Below are positions 8,040-16,788 of a DNA stretch of 64,000 bases, piece by piece. Position 1 is the first letter of the stretch. Each line of letters starts with the position of its first letter. Location: assembly GCF_900155365.1 (NCBI RefSeq), contig NZ_LT699743.1, forward strand, positions 1 to 64,000, given 5' to 3'. Position numbers and translations under genes: made by a program. The DNA comes from Collinsella bouchesdurhonensis. Its GTDB lineage: Bacteria > Actinomycetota > Coriobacteriia > Coriobacteriales > Coriobacteriaceae. The notes under the pieces are model-generated. The model worked only from the letters and a program-made list of their open reading frames with translations. It was not told where the DNA came from and made no database searches.

Positions 8040-10268
8040 CTAGAGCGAAGCTTCGTGATCGGCAGCCTTTTTCGCCGATCGAATCAAGAACTCTTCGTTA
8101 GAATTCGTTCCCTTGAGACCCTTGATGAACGCAGCCGCGCTGCGCTCGGTGTTGTTCATATTGGCGAGAATTCGGCGAATGCCCCAAACAAAAGGTCGCA
8201 TGCTCTCGTCGATAAGTAGATCTTCGTTTCGAGTACCGGACGCAACCGGATCGATAGCCGGGAAAATACGACGATCGGCCAGGTCACGGTCGAGCTTAAG
8301 CTCCATGTTGCCAGTGCCCTTGAACTCCTCGAAGATAACTTCGTCCATCTTGGAGCCCGTGTCGATAAGCGCAGAAGCGAGAATCGTCAAAGATCCGCCG
8401 TTTTCGATATTGCGTGCGGCGCCCAAGAAGCGCTTGGGCGGATACAGCGCCGCAGAGTCGACACCGCCGGAAAGAATACGGCCCGATGCCGGTGCCGCGA
8501 GATTATATGCGCGAGCAAGACGGGTGATGGAGTCGAGTACGACCACCACGTCGCCGCCCATCTCGACGATACGCTTCGCGCGCTCAATAACGAGCTCGGA
8601 AACACGCGTGTGGTTATCGGCAGGCATATCAAACGTCGAGGCAACGACATCGCCCTTGATGGAGCGCTCCATGTCGGTAACTTCCTCTGGGCGTTCATCT
8701 ACCAGCAGGCAGATGAGATGAACCTCGGGATTATTCGCAGCGATCGACTGGCAGATCTTCTTCAAGATAGTCGTCTTGCCCGCCTTGGGCGGCGAGACGA
8801 TCAGACCGCGCTGACCCTTGCCAATCGGCGAAACGATATCGATAGCACGACCGGTAATGGAATCGCGACCATGCTCCATCTTTAGCGGCTCGTTGGGATA
8901 AATCGGCGTGAGCTCGGAGAATTTGGGGCGATGACGCATTTCCTCGGGATCTTTACCGTTGATGGCACGGATCTTTGCCAAACCCGGGAACTTGTCGTTT
9001 GCACGAGAAGGACGCAGCGTTCCCTCGATCACGTCACCCGGACGCAGGCGAGCGGCGCGAATCATATTCAGCGGCACAAAAGCGTCATCGCGGCTGGGCA
9101 TATACCCGTGAGCACGAATGTAACCAAAGCCTTCATTGGTGATGTCGAGAATGCCCTGGATGTCGCGGAAACCCTCTGCACGGGCAGCGGCGACGTAAAT
9201 CTCTTCGACAAGCTCGGCCTTCTTCTTGCCAGCCACATCAAGGTCGAGCTCTTTGCCCTTTTCGCGCAGCTCGGCAACCTTCATTGCCGTCAGCTCCTCG
9301 CGCGAGAGGCTCGGTTCTAGAGGAGCAGCATAGCGATTGTTTCCGCGTTGTTTGCGGTTCTGCTGGCGGCCATTGCGGCGATCGCCGTTGCGATCGTTGC
9401 GCTCGGCATGTTCGCGCTTGTTTTGATGCTTGCGGCGCTTATCGCCACGAGCGGAATCTGAGGAATCTGCAGTCGAAGCATCGCCCTCGGAAGTTGAGGC
9501 GTCCTTCTTGACGGATGTGTCTTTTGACTCATCCCCTTTGCCCCGCTTTGCCGCTTTGGGCTCTTCGACCTGCTTTGCCCCCTCAGGTTCTTTTTCCTCT
9601 TTGGGTGCGGCTTTAGGTGCGGGCGTATCCTGCTCATTCGCCTTTTCGGAAGGAGCCAGGGAGTCGTCTTGCGGTGCCTCCTGCGACGTCGCGGTCACCT
9701 TGCGCGTACGGCGGGCTCGACCAGGGCGAACGTCCTTTTCCTGCGAATCGTCAGATGCAGGAGCTTCGCTTGATGACTCCTCGGCCTCCTCTTTGCCCGT
9801 TGAGGCTTTGTCCACCTTCGGCTTACGCGTGCGGCGAGCAGGGCGAGCGGGCTCCTCGGTGGCAGAAGTCGGAGCCTCGGCAGGAACGGACACTTCCGAC
9901 GGTTTCTCCGAATCGGCGGGTTTCGCTATGTCAGTCGCCTTGCGGCGACGCGTTGTCTTCTTAGGTGCCGCGGGGGTATCGCCCACAAGCACCTCGACCT
10001 CGCGCTCCTGGCGCTGGCGCTCATCACGAACGACCTGCGCTTGCATGACTTGCGCAAGGGCACGGGCCTGCGCCACCTCCGAAGAGACGGCTTCTGCCGT
10101 CTCCTCCTTCACCGTGCGCGTACGCTTGCGAGCGGGCTTCGGAGCAGCCTCTCCCTCAGCTTTCGGCGCAGCCTTGCGCGTGCGCCGCGGGCGCGCGGGG
10201 GCCTTCGGCGCAGCATCAACTTCAACAGGCGTTTGATTCTCGGGAATCTGAGTTTCTTCAGTTGCCAC
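8040..10268 (-). CDS. rho: transcription termination factor Rho with long disordered N-terminal extension
   Basis: Hexameric RNA helicase that ends transcription. It has 742 residues against about 420 in Escherichia coli. The first ~320 residues are an extension alternating basic RKTR/RTRK clusters with acidic, Ser/Ala/Pro-rich spacers and ending in a KHQNKREHAERNDRN-type basic patch. Then come the Rho N domain (from SREELTAMKVAEL), the cold-shock RNA-binding domain (GFGYIRAHGYMPS) and the ATPase with Walker A SPPKAGKTT, Walker B VVVVLDSITRL and the Q-loop/R-loop region. The GTG start overlaps the transaldolase stop by one base (TAGTG), implying translational coupling. Such insertions are typical of actinobacterial Rho. 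Confidence 0.97.
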   Translation of the reverse strand: MATEETQIPENQTPVEVDAAPKAPARPRRTRKAAPKAEGEAAPKPARKRTRTVKEETAEAVSSEVAQARALAQVMQAQVVRDERQRQEREVEVLVGDTPAAPKKTTRRRKATDIAKPADSEKPSEVSVPAEAPTSATEEPARPARRTRKPKVDKASTGKEEAEESSSEAPASDDSQEKDVRPGRARRTRKVTATSQEAPQDDSLAPSEKANEQDTPAPKAAPKEEKEPEGAKQVEEPKAAKRGKGDESKDTSVKKDASTSEGDASTADSSDSARGDKRRKHQNKREHAERNDRNGDRRNGRQQNRKQRGNNRYAAPLEPSLSREELTAMKVAELREKGKELDLDVAGKKKAELVEEIYVAAARAEGFRDIQGILDITNEGFGYIRAHGYMPSRDDAFVPLNMIRAARLRPGDVIEGTLRPSRANDKFPGLAKIRAINGKDPEEMRHRPKFSELTPIYPNEPLKMEHGRDSITGRAIDIVSPIGKGQRGLIVSPPKAGKTTILKKICQSIAANNPEVHLICLLVDERPEEVTDMERSIKGDVVASTFDMPADNHTRVSELVIERAKRIVEMGGDVVVVLDSITRLARAYNLAAPASGRILSGGVDSAALYPPKRFLGAARNIENGGSLTILASALIDTGSKMDEVIFEEFKGTGNMELKLDRDLADRRIFPAIDPVASGTRNEDLLIDESMRPFVWGIRRILANMNNTERSAAAFIKGLKGTNSNEEFLIRSAKKAADHEASL

Positions 10269-10951
10269 TATGCCTGCTCAACTACTTTCTTCCAGTCAGC
10301 CTCGAAGCTTGCGAGACCACGATCGGTCAGGGGATGCTGGAGGCATTTCTTAAGCGCGGCGAACGGCACGGTCGCGATGTCGGCACCCAGCAGGGCCGCC
10401 TGCGTGACGTGGTTGGGAGTGCGCACGGAAGCGGTGATGATCTCGACCTGGTCATCGACGTTCTTGCCGGTCCAGTCGTAATTCTGGATGCAGGTAACGA
10501 CGTTGGCCAGCTGCTCGATGCCGTCCTCGGCGATATCGTCAAAGCGACCGACGAACGGCGAGATGTAGCGAGCGCCGGCGTTAGCAGCAAGAAGCGCCTG
10601 AGTCGCAGAGAAGACGAGCGTCATGTTAATGCGGACGCCTTCAGCAGCAAGCGCATGCGTGGCGGCAAGGCCTGCCTCGCAGACGGGAAGCTTGACCACG
10701 ATGTTGGGGGCGAGCGCAGCAAGGCGGCGGCCCTCCTCGATCATGCCCTCAGCGGTTGTCGCGGTGGACTCAGCAGAAACGGGAAGACCCTCGCAAAGCT
10801 CTGCGATCTTCAGCATGTGGGGCTCGAAGTCCGCAAGCTTGCCGCCCGTGCGGGCATACAGGGACGGGTTGGTGGTGACGCCGGCTAGGCAGCCCCAGCT
10901 TTTGGCCTCTGCAATCTCGTCAAGATCAGCGGTGTCGATGAAGAACTTCAT
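10268..10951 (-). CDS. transaldolase (fructose-6-phosphate aldolase-like, TalC/Fsa type)
   Basis: Cytoplasmic TIM-barrel enzyme of 227 residues of the small transaldolase family. It begins MKFFIDTADLDEI, has the TTNPSL strand near residue 28 and the Schiff-base Lys87 in NIVVKLP. It transfers dihydroxyacetone units in the non-oxidative pentose phosphate pathway; some close relatives act as fructose-6-phosphate aldolases. Start ATG 10951 follows AAGGAGG. Its stop codon overlaps the rho start, so transaldolase and rho share a transcript. Confidence 0.92.
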   Translation of the reverse strand: MKFFIDTADLDEIAEAKSWGCLAGVTTNPSLYARTGGKLADFEPHMLKIAELCEGLPVSAESTATTAEGMIEEGRRLAALAPNIVVKLPVCEAGLAATHALAAEGVRINMTLVFSATQALLAANAGARYISPFVGRFDDIAEDGIEQLANVVTCIQNYDWTGKNVDDQVEIITASVRTPNHVTQAALLGADIATVPFAALKKCLQHPLTDRGLASFEADWKKVVEQA

Positions 10952-11567
10952 GCGGAATACTACCTCCTTATATGCAGCCACTCTTGCCGTGGCATGCTTC
11001 CTATGAATAGAGAGAATTCAACTCGCCTCTTGCGCGAGTTCAAAGCAGCGCAAATACGCAGGTGAAGCTTATATGCGATCAGCAAATACGTAATAGAACT
11101 GTAGAAAGTGGTTGTGTTGCGCTCTTTTGCCAAGTGTAGCACAAGCATGCAAGGCGCAACACAACGGAATAGGCCAGCGAGCTTCACACACTTGCAAACA
11201 CCGATGCGCTACGGATCGCATCGTTAATAAATCCATCGCACGGCGCGCGTATTCCGTGACACTCCCGCCAACCGAGCGGGATATTTCATAATCAAAAGCC
11301 ATAAAACCATAGCCATTAATTTAATGATCCAGTTTGCTTTACATGCAGGTAAAAACAAATCCCCTTTGCATGGAAACCCCTGGAAACACAGGTATTTAAA
11401 GCACATCCGTACAAGCTTTGAATAACCCCATACGCAACCTTTAACGTTAATCGAAAAATACTGCCGTTCATCCGAGATTTGCGCATTTTGCGCGTATACG
11501 TTGCCCACCAAAGTGTCGATAATACAGCCAATTACAGATTCCGCCGTGACTGCAAGGGAGGCGGCAC
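10952..11567. other. intergenic region upstream of Crp-like regulator
   Basis: About 616 bp without a supportable gene, noticeably more AT-rich than its surroundings. It contains an AACTCGC/GCGAGTT hairpin near 11018-11040, a TCCCGC/GCGGGA hairpin near 11263-11281, and a perfect palindrome TTAACGTTAA at 11441-11450 about 120 bp before the regulator start. It carries promoters for the transaldolase-rho operon (minus) and the regulator (plus). Several short minus-strand frames here lack ribosome sites. Confidence 0.4.
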
Positions 11568-12224
11568 GTGAAGCTTGAGGACTCTGGAATTTATCCCTTT
11601 ATCAAGGATTATCCTAAATGCAAAATCCTCCATCGTTTTGGAAAGGGCGAATGTATCACCGACTCCATCGCGCGCAATGAAGACTACTGGTATGTAATCG
11701 AAGGCCAAATCGAGGTTGTGGCGACCTCGCACAACGGCAGGCGCATCCACGTAGACGACAACGTTGAAGACGAGTGGACCGGACATTTAAGCAAGTACTG
11801 GGGACAGAATCTATACTGCGACTGCATCGCAGTCACGCCCTGCGCCTGCATCCGCATTCCAAATCCCATCTTCAACAACCTTATCAAGGACAAAGACTTC
11901 AGACTCTTCTTCTATTTCAAGATGAGCTCGCGCCTTTACGATATGTACCGTCGCAGACTGTCCTACGACCTGTTCACCCCGCGCCAACGCTTTGCGGCTC
12001 ACCTTATTCTCAATGCCGAGGATAACGATTGCTACATGGAAAACGTCTCCAAGACCTGCGACGAGCTAGGAATCAGCCGCCGCAATCTATACAACATCAT
12101 CTCCGACTTCGAGGCACTCAAAATCATCTCTTATGAGCAAACCGGCCTCGTAAGCATCAGGGACCGCGAGCAACTGCGAAATATCGCCCAGCCCGCTCTG
12201 GAATTCAACGAGAATCGCGATTAG
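11568..12224 (+). CDS. Crp/Fnr-family transcriptional regulator
   Basis: Protein of 218 residues with an N-terminal cyclic-nucleotide-binding-like beta barrel (residues ~20-110), a dimer helix (FKMSSRLYDMYRRRLSYDLF) and a C-terminal winged helix-turn-helix (CDELGISRRNLYNIISDFEALKII). The GTG at 11568 follows AAGGGAGG. Cysteines are scattered (CDCIAVTPCAC) but not in the Fnr arrangement, so the effector is unknown. It lies 11 bp upstream of a trigger-factor-like gene and faces the p-cresol operon, which it probably controls; that link is inference from position. Confidence 0.85.
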   Translation: MKLEDSGIYPFIKDYPKCKILHRFGKGECITDSIARNEDYWYVIEGQIEVVATSHNGRRIHVDDNVEDEWTGHLSKYWGQNLYCDCIAVTPCACIRIPNPIFNNLIKDKDFRLFFYFKMSSRLYDMYRRRLSYDLFTPRQRFAAHLILNAEDNDCYMENVSKTCDELGISRRNLYNIISDFEALKIISYEQTGLVSIRDREQLRNIAQPALEFNENRD

Positions 12225-12235
12225 GAACAAACATC

Positions 12236-12832
12236 ATGACCAAAGCACCGAACACCGTGGAAGTTACCTACGAGTCTTTCCGCATCCCGGTACAACTTGC
12301 GGATTATCGCACGATCACTCTCACCGATGAAGAACGTGAGCGCGCCGTTCAGCAAGCATCCGCCGTGCCCGAAAGCCAGCAGGGGCTCACTACCGACTAC
12401 TTCCTGCAAGCTGCATTTGTTGAGAAAGTCGCCAGCAATAGCACGCTACGCGTCCCCAAGCAGATTGCACACGAACGAGCCCTCTCCATGGGCCGCACAC
12501 TACAGCAAAAACTAGAGAGCGACCAACTTTCGCTGGACGATTACCTCAAGGCCATGAAGACCACCAAGGACCAGCTTATCGCTGAGTTCGAAGTTGAGGC
12601 GAAGCAGCAGCTCAGGCAACGCATCGTCCTTTTGGCGATCGCCAAGGCAGAAGGCCTCGAGGCCACTGACGCCGATTACGCCAACGAGGTCGAGCGTCTC
12701 TCCTCCTCCTACGGTATGCCTACCGAGGGCCTCGTGGGATTCTTCGCCGCTAGCGGCGAAAATGAAAGTGTGCGTCAGGATATCTCCGTATCCAAGGCAG
12801 CCGATTTCATGAAACAGCTTGTGCTCAACTAG
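12236..12832 (+). CDS. trigger factor C-terminal-domain-like chaperone lacking ribosome and PPIase domains
   Basis: Protein of 198 residues that aligns by eye with the linker and arm-forming C-terminal domain of trigger factor: a short VTYESFRIPVQLADYRTITLTDEE lead-in (written here as family-like, not exact), then VPKQIAHERALSMG, LSLDDYLKAMKTTKDQL, QLRQRIVLLAIAKAEGLEAT and YGMP blocks. The N-terminal ribosome-docking domain and the FKBP-type prolyl isomerase domain are absent. It could act as a dedicated holdase or assembly chaperone rather than a general one. It is co-transcribed with the Crp-like regulator (11-bp gap, AGGA ribosome site) beside the glycyl radical decarboxylase operon, whose large subunit is a plausible client. 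Function is inferred. Confidence 0.75.
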   Translation: MTKAPNTVEVTYESFRIPVQLADYRTITLTDEERERAVQQASAVPESQQGLTTDYFLQAAFVEKVASNSTLRVPKQIAHERALSMGRTLQQKLESDQLSLDDYLKAMKTTKDQLIAEFEVEAKQQLRQRIVLLAIAKAEGLEATDADYANEVERLSSSYGMPTEGLVGFFAASGENESVRQDISVSKAADFMKQLVLN

Positions 12833-12857
12833 CAAAAAACAAAGAGTCCTCTTTCCG

Positions 12858-12900
12858 ATCCGGGCGCCCGAAACTTGCGGGCGCCCGGATTCGTTTTATT
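12858..12900 (+). terminator. terminator after trigger-factor-like gene
   Basis: A 13-bp perfect stem (ATCCGGGCGCCCG with its complement, loop of 7) followed by TCGTTTTATT ends the regulator-chaperone transcript. Confidence 0.9.
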
Positions 12901-12918
12901 AGAACGCGGCCGCACAAA

Positions 12919-12952
12919 GAAAAACGCCCTCGGCCGTAAAGCCGGGGGCGTC
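12919..12952 (-). terminator. terminator after hemerythrin gene
   Basis: On the minus strand a GC-rich stem (ACGCCC...GGGCGT with CGGC/GCCG inside) is followed by TTTTTC, closing the p-cresol operon 22 bp after the hemerythrin stop. Confidence 0.8.
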
Positions 12953-12973
12953 GAGAGAGGCTAGCAGATGGAA

Positions 12974-13414
12974 CTACTGCAGATTCTGCATTTGATCGCC
13001 GGACTTGTTATTAATCCACTCGATCGCTTGCATATCCGTGCCCTTAATGTGGTTGATGAGCCAGTTGGTGACCTCTTCCTCAACCTTCTCGGCAAAAGCA
13101 TCGGTCGGGCCGCCGGCCACGAGGTCTGCATGAAGACCCTTGACGGTCTCGACGAACGCGTCGTGCTTAGCTTTATGCTCAGTGAAGAGAGGGTACTTTG
13201 CATTCTGCATAAGTTCTTCTTCGCTAGCAAAGTGGAAAACCGTGTACTCGGCCAGGAAGTTCAGAGTCTCCTCTGCCTTAGCGGCGCGGGTGGCCTCGTC
13301 TTCGCTTGCAAGGGCGGCATAGAGGTCGTTGATGCGCTTGATGAGCTCTTTGTGCTGGCCATCGACAACTTCATTGCGGGTATAAAGGCTCGGAAGGAAT
13401 TCGGCAGTCTTCAT
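12974..13414 (-). CDS. bacteriohemerythrin
   Basis: Four-helix-bundle di-iron oxygen-binding protein of 146 residues. All seven ligands are present in the expected order: His21, His61, Glu65, His80, His84, His122 and Asp127 (motifs DGQHKEL, HFASEEEL, HKAKH and HIKGTD). Start ATG 13414 follows AAGGAGC. It is the last gene of the 4-hydroxyphenylacetate decarboxylase operon, 46 bp after the transporter. A role in binding or sensing O2 to protect the glycyl radical enzyme or its Fe-S clusters is plausible from context but not shown. Confidence 0.92.
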   Translation of the reverse strand: MKTAEFLPSLYTRNEVVDGQHKELIKRINDLYAALASEDEATRAAKAEETLNFLAEYTVFHFASEEELMQNAKYPLFTEHKAKHDAFVETVKGLHADLVAGGPTDAFAEKVEEEVTNWLINHIKGTDMQAIEWINNKSGDQMQNLQ

Positions 13415-13460
13415 AATTAAGCTCCTTAAGGGTTAAACCATGCTTCAACAACTAGCGGGC

Positions 13461-14762
13461 TTACTCCTCGCCCTTCATCTTGTTGGGAAGCAGGATGGCG
13501 AAGATGGTGGAAACAATGTAGGCGCCCAGACCGAAGTAGAGCGACGTGGTGTAGGTGCCGGTCATGTCGAACAGGAAGGCGCCCATGAAGGTACCGAACG
13601 AAGGACCGATGCCCATGATGATGAGCGTGGAGAGGCCCCAGATCCTACCGAGGGAAGCGCCACCAAAGACGGTGCCGGCATAGCCAGCAGCGCCACCGGG
13701 CTCAATGCCCCAGTAGACGGACAGCAGGACCATACCCAGGCAGACGATCGGGAAGTTACCGGTCAGTGCGCAAAGAACGCCAGCGATACCGAACAGCGGG
13801 GAGACGACGAGCATGAGACGACGAGCGGGGCGCTCGACGCCCATCTTGACAACGAGGGCGTCCGAAATCTTACCGGTGATAGGCATAGCGAAGATGCCAG
13901 CAAAACCGATAAGCATGTAGACAACGTTAGCAAGAGGCATGCCAAACAGGGACTCCTGAGTCCAGCCGAGGTCGATGGTGAAGAAGCGAACGACCTGAGA
14001 CCAGATGAGGAACTCGCCCATGACGGCAAACATGAAGGCGAAGATGTCGCACCACAGAGCACGAGTCTTGAAGGCTTCGCCAACAGTCCAAGTGCGAGCA
14101 GGCTTAGCGTTCTCGTCCTTCTTGGGCAGGGAGTCCAGGCCGAAGGGCTGAGCACCGATCTTGTCGGGCATGGGCTTAGCAACGGCAGCGGCGATAAGCA
14201 GCATGACGGCCATGATCACGGAGAGGAGCTTCATGCCCATGGACCAACCGGCGTTCTTAAGAACCGGGGAAACCACGATGGTGAGCAGCAGCTGGGCCAT
14301 CGGGGCGCCCATGAAGGCAAGGCCCCACTTGGAGCCATAGGAGGCACCAACGTACCACTTACGGCAGGAGATGGTCGAAGAGACCCAAAGCATACCGGTG
14401 CCGACGCCAGCGAAGACGCCGTAGCTCAGCAGGTAGACCGGGAAGGACCAGGAGACGCCCTCAGGAATGAAGGAAGTCAGGAAGAAGCCCAGGAAGCAGC
14501 AGATAGCGCCGATGATGTAGGTGGGCTTGGTGCCACGCTTGTCGATCAGCGAGCCGCTGAAGAATGCCGTGATGGCGTAGAACGTCATCATAAAGCAATA
14601 GCCGAGCGAGGCCTGGGTCGAAGTCCAGCCCATGCCGTCGACAAGCGACGTCTGCATGATGGAGAACGAAGACCTGTAGCCAAAGAGGCAGAAAACGGCA
14701 AGCCATGCAGCGATTACGGTACAAGTACCATATTTTTTAGCCGTCTCTTTGGAGATTGCCAT
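13461..14762 (-). CDS. MFS transporter, likely aromatic acid/monocarboxylate carrier of the p-cresol locus
   Basis: Twelve-helix major facilitator of 433 residues, similar in layout to the oxalate/formate antiporter group: an N-terminal FGYRSSFSIMQTSLVDGMGW helix, the loop motif SGSLIDKRGTKP between helices 2 and 3, and a central loop with KKDENAKPART. Start ATG 14762 follows GAGGT and lies 10 bp after the TPR gene stop. Its position between the TPR protein and hemerythrin in the decarboxylase operon suggests uptake of 4-hydroxyphenylacetate, perhaps with efflux or exchange. The substrate is an inference. Confidence 0.85.
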   Translation of the reverse strand: MAISKETAKKYGTCTVIAAWLAVFCLFGYRSSFSIMQTSLVDGMGWTSTQASLGYCFMMTFYAITAFFSGSLIDKRGTKPTYIIGAICCFLGFFLTSFIPEGVSWSFPVYLLSYGVFAGVGTGMLWVSSTISCRKWYVGASYGSKWGLAFMGAPMAQLLLTIVVSPVLKNAGWSMGMKLLSVIMAVMLLIAAAVAKPMPDKIGAQPFGLDSLPKKDENAKPARTWTVGEAFKTRALWCDIFAFMFAVMGEFLIWSQVVRFFTIDLGWTQESLFGMPLANVVYMLIGFAGIFAMPITGKISDALVVKMGVERPARRLMLVVSPLFGIAGVLCALTGNFPIVCLGMVLLSVYWGIEPGGAAGYAGTVFGGASLGRIWGLSTLIIMGIGPSFGTFMGAFLFDMTGTYTTSLYFGLGAYIVSTIFAILLPNKMKGEE

Positions 14763-14772
14763 GAGTGTAACC

Positions 14773-15708
14773 TCAGCTTTCCAATTGGTCGGCCAATGCA
14801 GTGAAGGACTGAGCCCTCTCGGCATCGCCGGCACGGTTGTACATAGTTGCCGCGTTGCGGGCGATCGACGGAAGCTGTGCCGTCAAATCGTTTGAAGCGC
14901 GGGCAAGGTCGATGAGCTCTGCCATGGCATCGCCGGCATCGGCGAAGCGCTTGGCGCGATAGAGCACCATCGCGTGAAGATTCATCAAGGTGTAGCGGTC
15001 CTGTGCTGTTAGAGTCTGTTCACCGGATTCAAGTGCGCTGCGCACGGCGGAAACAGCCTCATCGACACGCCCAATCTGCGCCAGAGTTGCAATGTGGTTG
15101 GAAAGGGCGCCGATGAAGTCCTCCCCTGTCGCGCAGCATACGGAGACCGCCTCGGCGGCAGCATCCGATGCCTGCTCCGCTTGCTCGGCAAAGCCACGCA
15201 TAGCCCAAGAAACAGCCAGGGCATCGTGAGCGCGAGCGCGCAGAACGGCAGTGGGAACCTCGGGGTCGGGATCGCCCAAAGCGTTAAGGGCCTCCTCGAT
15301 AAGACGAGCAGCGCGCTCCGGATCGGTTGCATCCAGGCAGGCATACCCGGCATTGACCAGAGCACTTGCATAGGCAGGCGTGTTCTCAAGGCCTTCATCG
15401 ATCAGGCACTGACGAAGCTCCTCATACGTCTCCAGGCACTTGTACCAAGCGCCGGAGGAACGATAGAGATCGGCTAGGTCGGAAAGGGCGACAACAAGGC
15501 CCTGCTCGCGATTATGCTGCCATGCAGCATCCTCTTCGGCAAGGGCGTCGGCATCCTTGCCGCACGTACAGGCGACGCCAGCGCAAATCGTGCCCGATTC
15601 ACGCAAACGCGCGATTTCCTGGGTCAGATAACCCTCGAGCGCGTTCATGTCCCCCTGGCGACGGTAATCGTTCACCGTCGCTCTATATGCGTTAGCGTCG
15701 AAAACCAT
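14773..15708 (-). CDS. tetratricopeptide-repeat protein within the p-cresol operon
   Basis: Protein of 311 residues made almost entirely of TPR-like helical hairpins (for example LVVALSDLADLYRSSGAWYK, YASALVNAGYACLDATDPER and the C-terminal RNAATMYNRAGDAERAQSF). A short cysteine-rich stretch (CAGVACTCG) lies near residues 40-48. No signal peptide or membrane segment is seen, so it is cytoplasmic. ATG 15708 is preferred over TTG 15714 because GAGGAGG is correctly spaced for it. It lies 35 bp after hpdA and 10 bp before the transporter gene. TPR proteins mediate protein contacts, so a scaffold or assembly role is reasonable. It is not part of the described C. difficile enzyme. Confidence 0.8.
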   Translation of the reverse strand: MVFDANAYRATVNDYRRQGDMNALEGYLTQEIARLRESGTICAGVACTCGKDADALAEEDAAWQHNREQGLVVALSDLADLYRSSGAWYKCLETYEELRQCLIDEGLENTPAYASALVNAGYACLDATDPERAARLIEEALNALGDPDPEVPTAVLRARAHDALAVSWAMRGFAEQAEQASDAAAEAVSVCCATGEDFIGALSNHIATLAQIGRVDEAVSAVRSALESGEQTLTAQDRYTLMNLHAMVLYRAKRFADAGDAMAELIDLARASNDLTAQLPSIARNAATMYNRAGDAERAQSFTALADQLES

Positions 15709-15743
15709 GTCCAACGCCTCCTCAGCTACACGATTGAGATTAA

Positions 15744-16688
15744 TTAGAACGGAGTGTCATCGCCGACATAGCAGGCGATGTTGTTGTCGAGATACAGATC
15801 CTGCAGCTCGCTCATGCGCTCGGGAGTCATATCGCCATGGTCGGAGTACTCGTACTCCTTACCCAGCTGCTCCCACTTGGTCTGGCCCAAGCGATGGAAT
15901 TTAAGCAGGTTGATCTCGTAGAGACCGTTCTCGTTCATGAACTCGATGAGGCGCTTTGCGTTCTCATCGCTGTCGTTAAAACCGTGGATCGTCGGCTGGC
16001 GAAGCACCAGGCGTCCGGGCCATCCGGAACGCTTAAGGGCGCGGATGTTGTTAAGAATGCGCTCGTTGGAAACGCCGGTGCCCCACTTGTGGGCCTCGGG
16101 ATCCATGTTCTTGACGTCGACGAACGCGAAGTCCAGACGACGGAAGATCTTCATGAACACTTCTTCGGTAGCGTATCCGCTGGTCTCGATAGCGGTGTGC
16201 ATCGAGAGCTTTTTGCACTCCTTAAGAACCGCATCCAGATACTCATGGTGCAGAAGCGGCTCGCCGCCGGTAAAGGTGACGCCGCCGTCAGAACCCCAGT
16301 TGTTGTAGTCGCGACGCAGCGTATTGACAAGATCGGATACCGTCATAATGCGAACGGTCTGCTTAAGAGCACCGGCAGCGCACGACGTGGTGCACTCGAT
16401 GGTCTCGCAGTCGTTGCAGATTTTCCAGTCTACACTCGGCTTTCCGTTCTCGTCGAACTGAATCGATCCGTGGGGGCACGCATCCCTGCATGCTTTGCAG
16501 CCTTGGTCCCACTTGCACACGCGGTCAGCAAACATGAACTGAAGCTTGGGACGCCAGCTCTCCGGATTGGCACACCAACGGCACTTCAAGGGGCATCCCG
16601 TAAAGAACACGTTAGTGCGGCAGCCGGGACCATCGTGCACCGAATAACTCTGAATATCAAAAATCATGCCTGTGGGCTCGGCGCTCAT
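15744..16688 (-). CDS. hpdA: 4-hydroxyphenylacetate decarboxylase activating enzyme
   Basis: Radical S-adenosylmethionine activase of 314 residues that installs the glycyl radical on HpdB. It has the CX3CX2C cluster motif GCPLKCRWC (Cys32, Cys36, Cys39) and an inserted ferredoxin-like domain with two Cys-rich motifs (CKWDQGCKACRDACPHG and CNDCETIECTTSC) typical of glycyl-radical activases outside the pyruvate formate-lyase group. The GGEP motif (TFTGGEPLL) contacts the methionyl amine. ATG 16688 follows GGAGGGG. The gene is immediately downstream of the decarboxylase subunits, and the length is close to the 316 residues of Clostridioides difficile HpdA. Confidence 0.93.
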   Translation of the reverse strand: MSAEPTGMIFDIQSYSVHDGPGCRTNVFFTGCPLKCRWCANPESWRPKLQFMFADRVCKWDQGCKACRDACPHGSIQFDENGKPSVDWKICNDCETIECTTSCAAGALKQTVRIMTVSDLVNTLRRDYNNWGSDGGVTFTGGEPLLHHEYLDAVLKECKKLSMHTAIETSGYATEEVFMKIFRRLDFAFVDVKNMDPEAHKWGTGVSNERILNNIRALKRSGWPGRLVLRQPTIHGFNDSDENAKRLIEFMNENGLYEINLLKFHRLGQTKWEQLGKEYEYSDHGDMTPERMSELQDLYLDNNIACYVGDDTPF

Positions 16689-16788
16689 GGCCCCTCCGAT
16701 CACGTGGTAGGAATAGAAAAGTCCCGGCCGGCCAGGCGATAGACCGGCCGGGACCTAAATCCCGCTATAGGGAAGTCAGAACGTGTTG

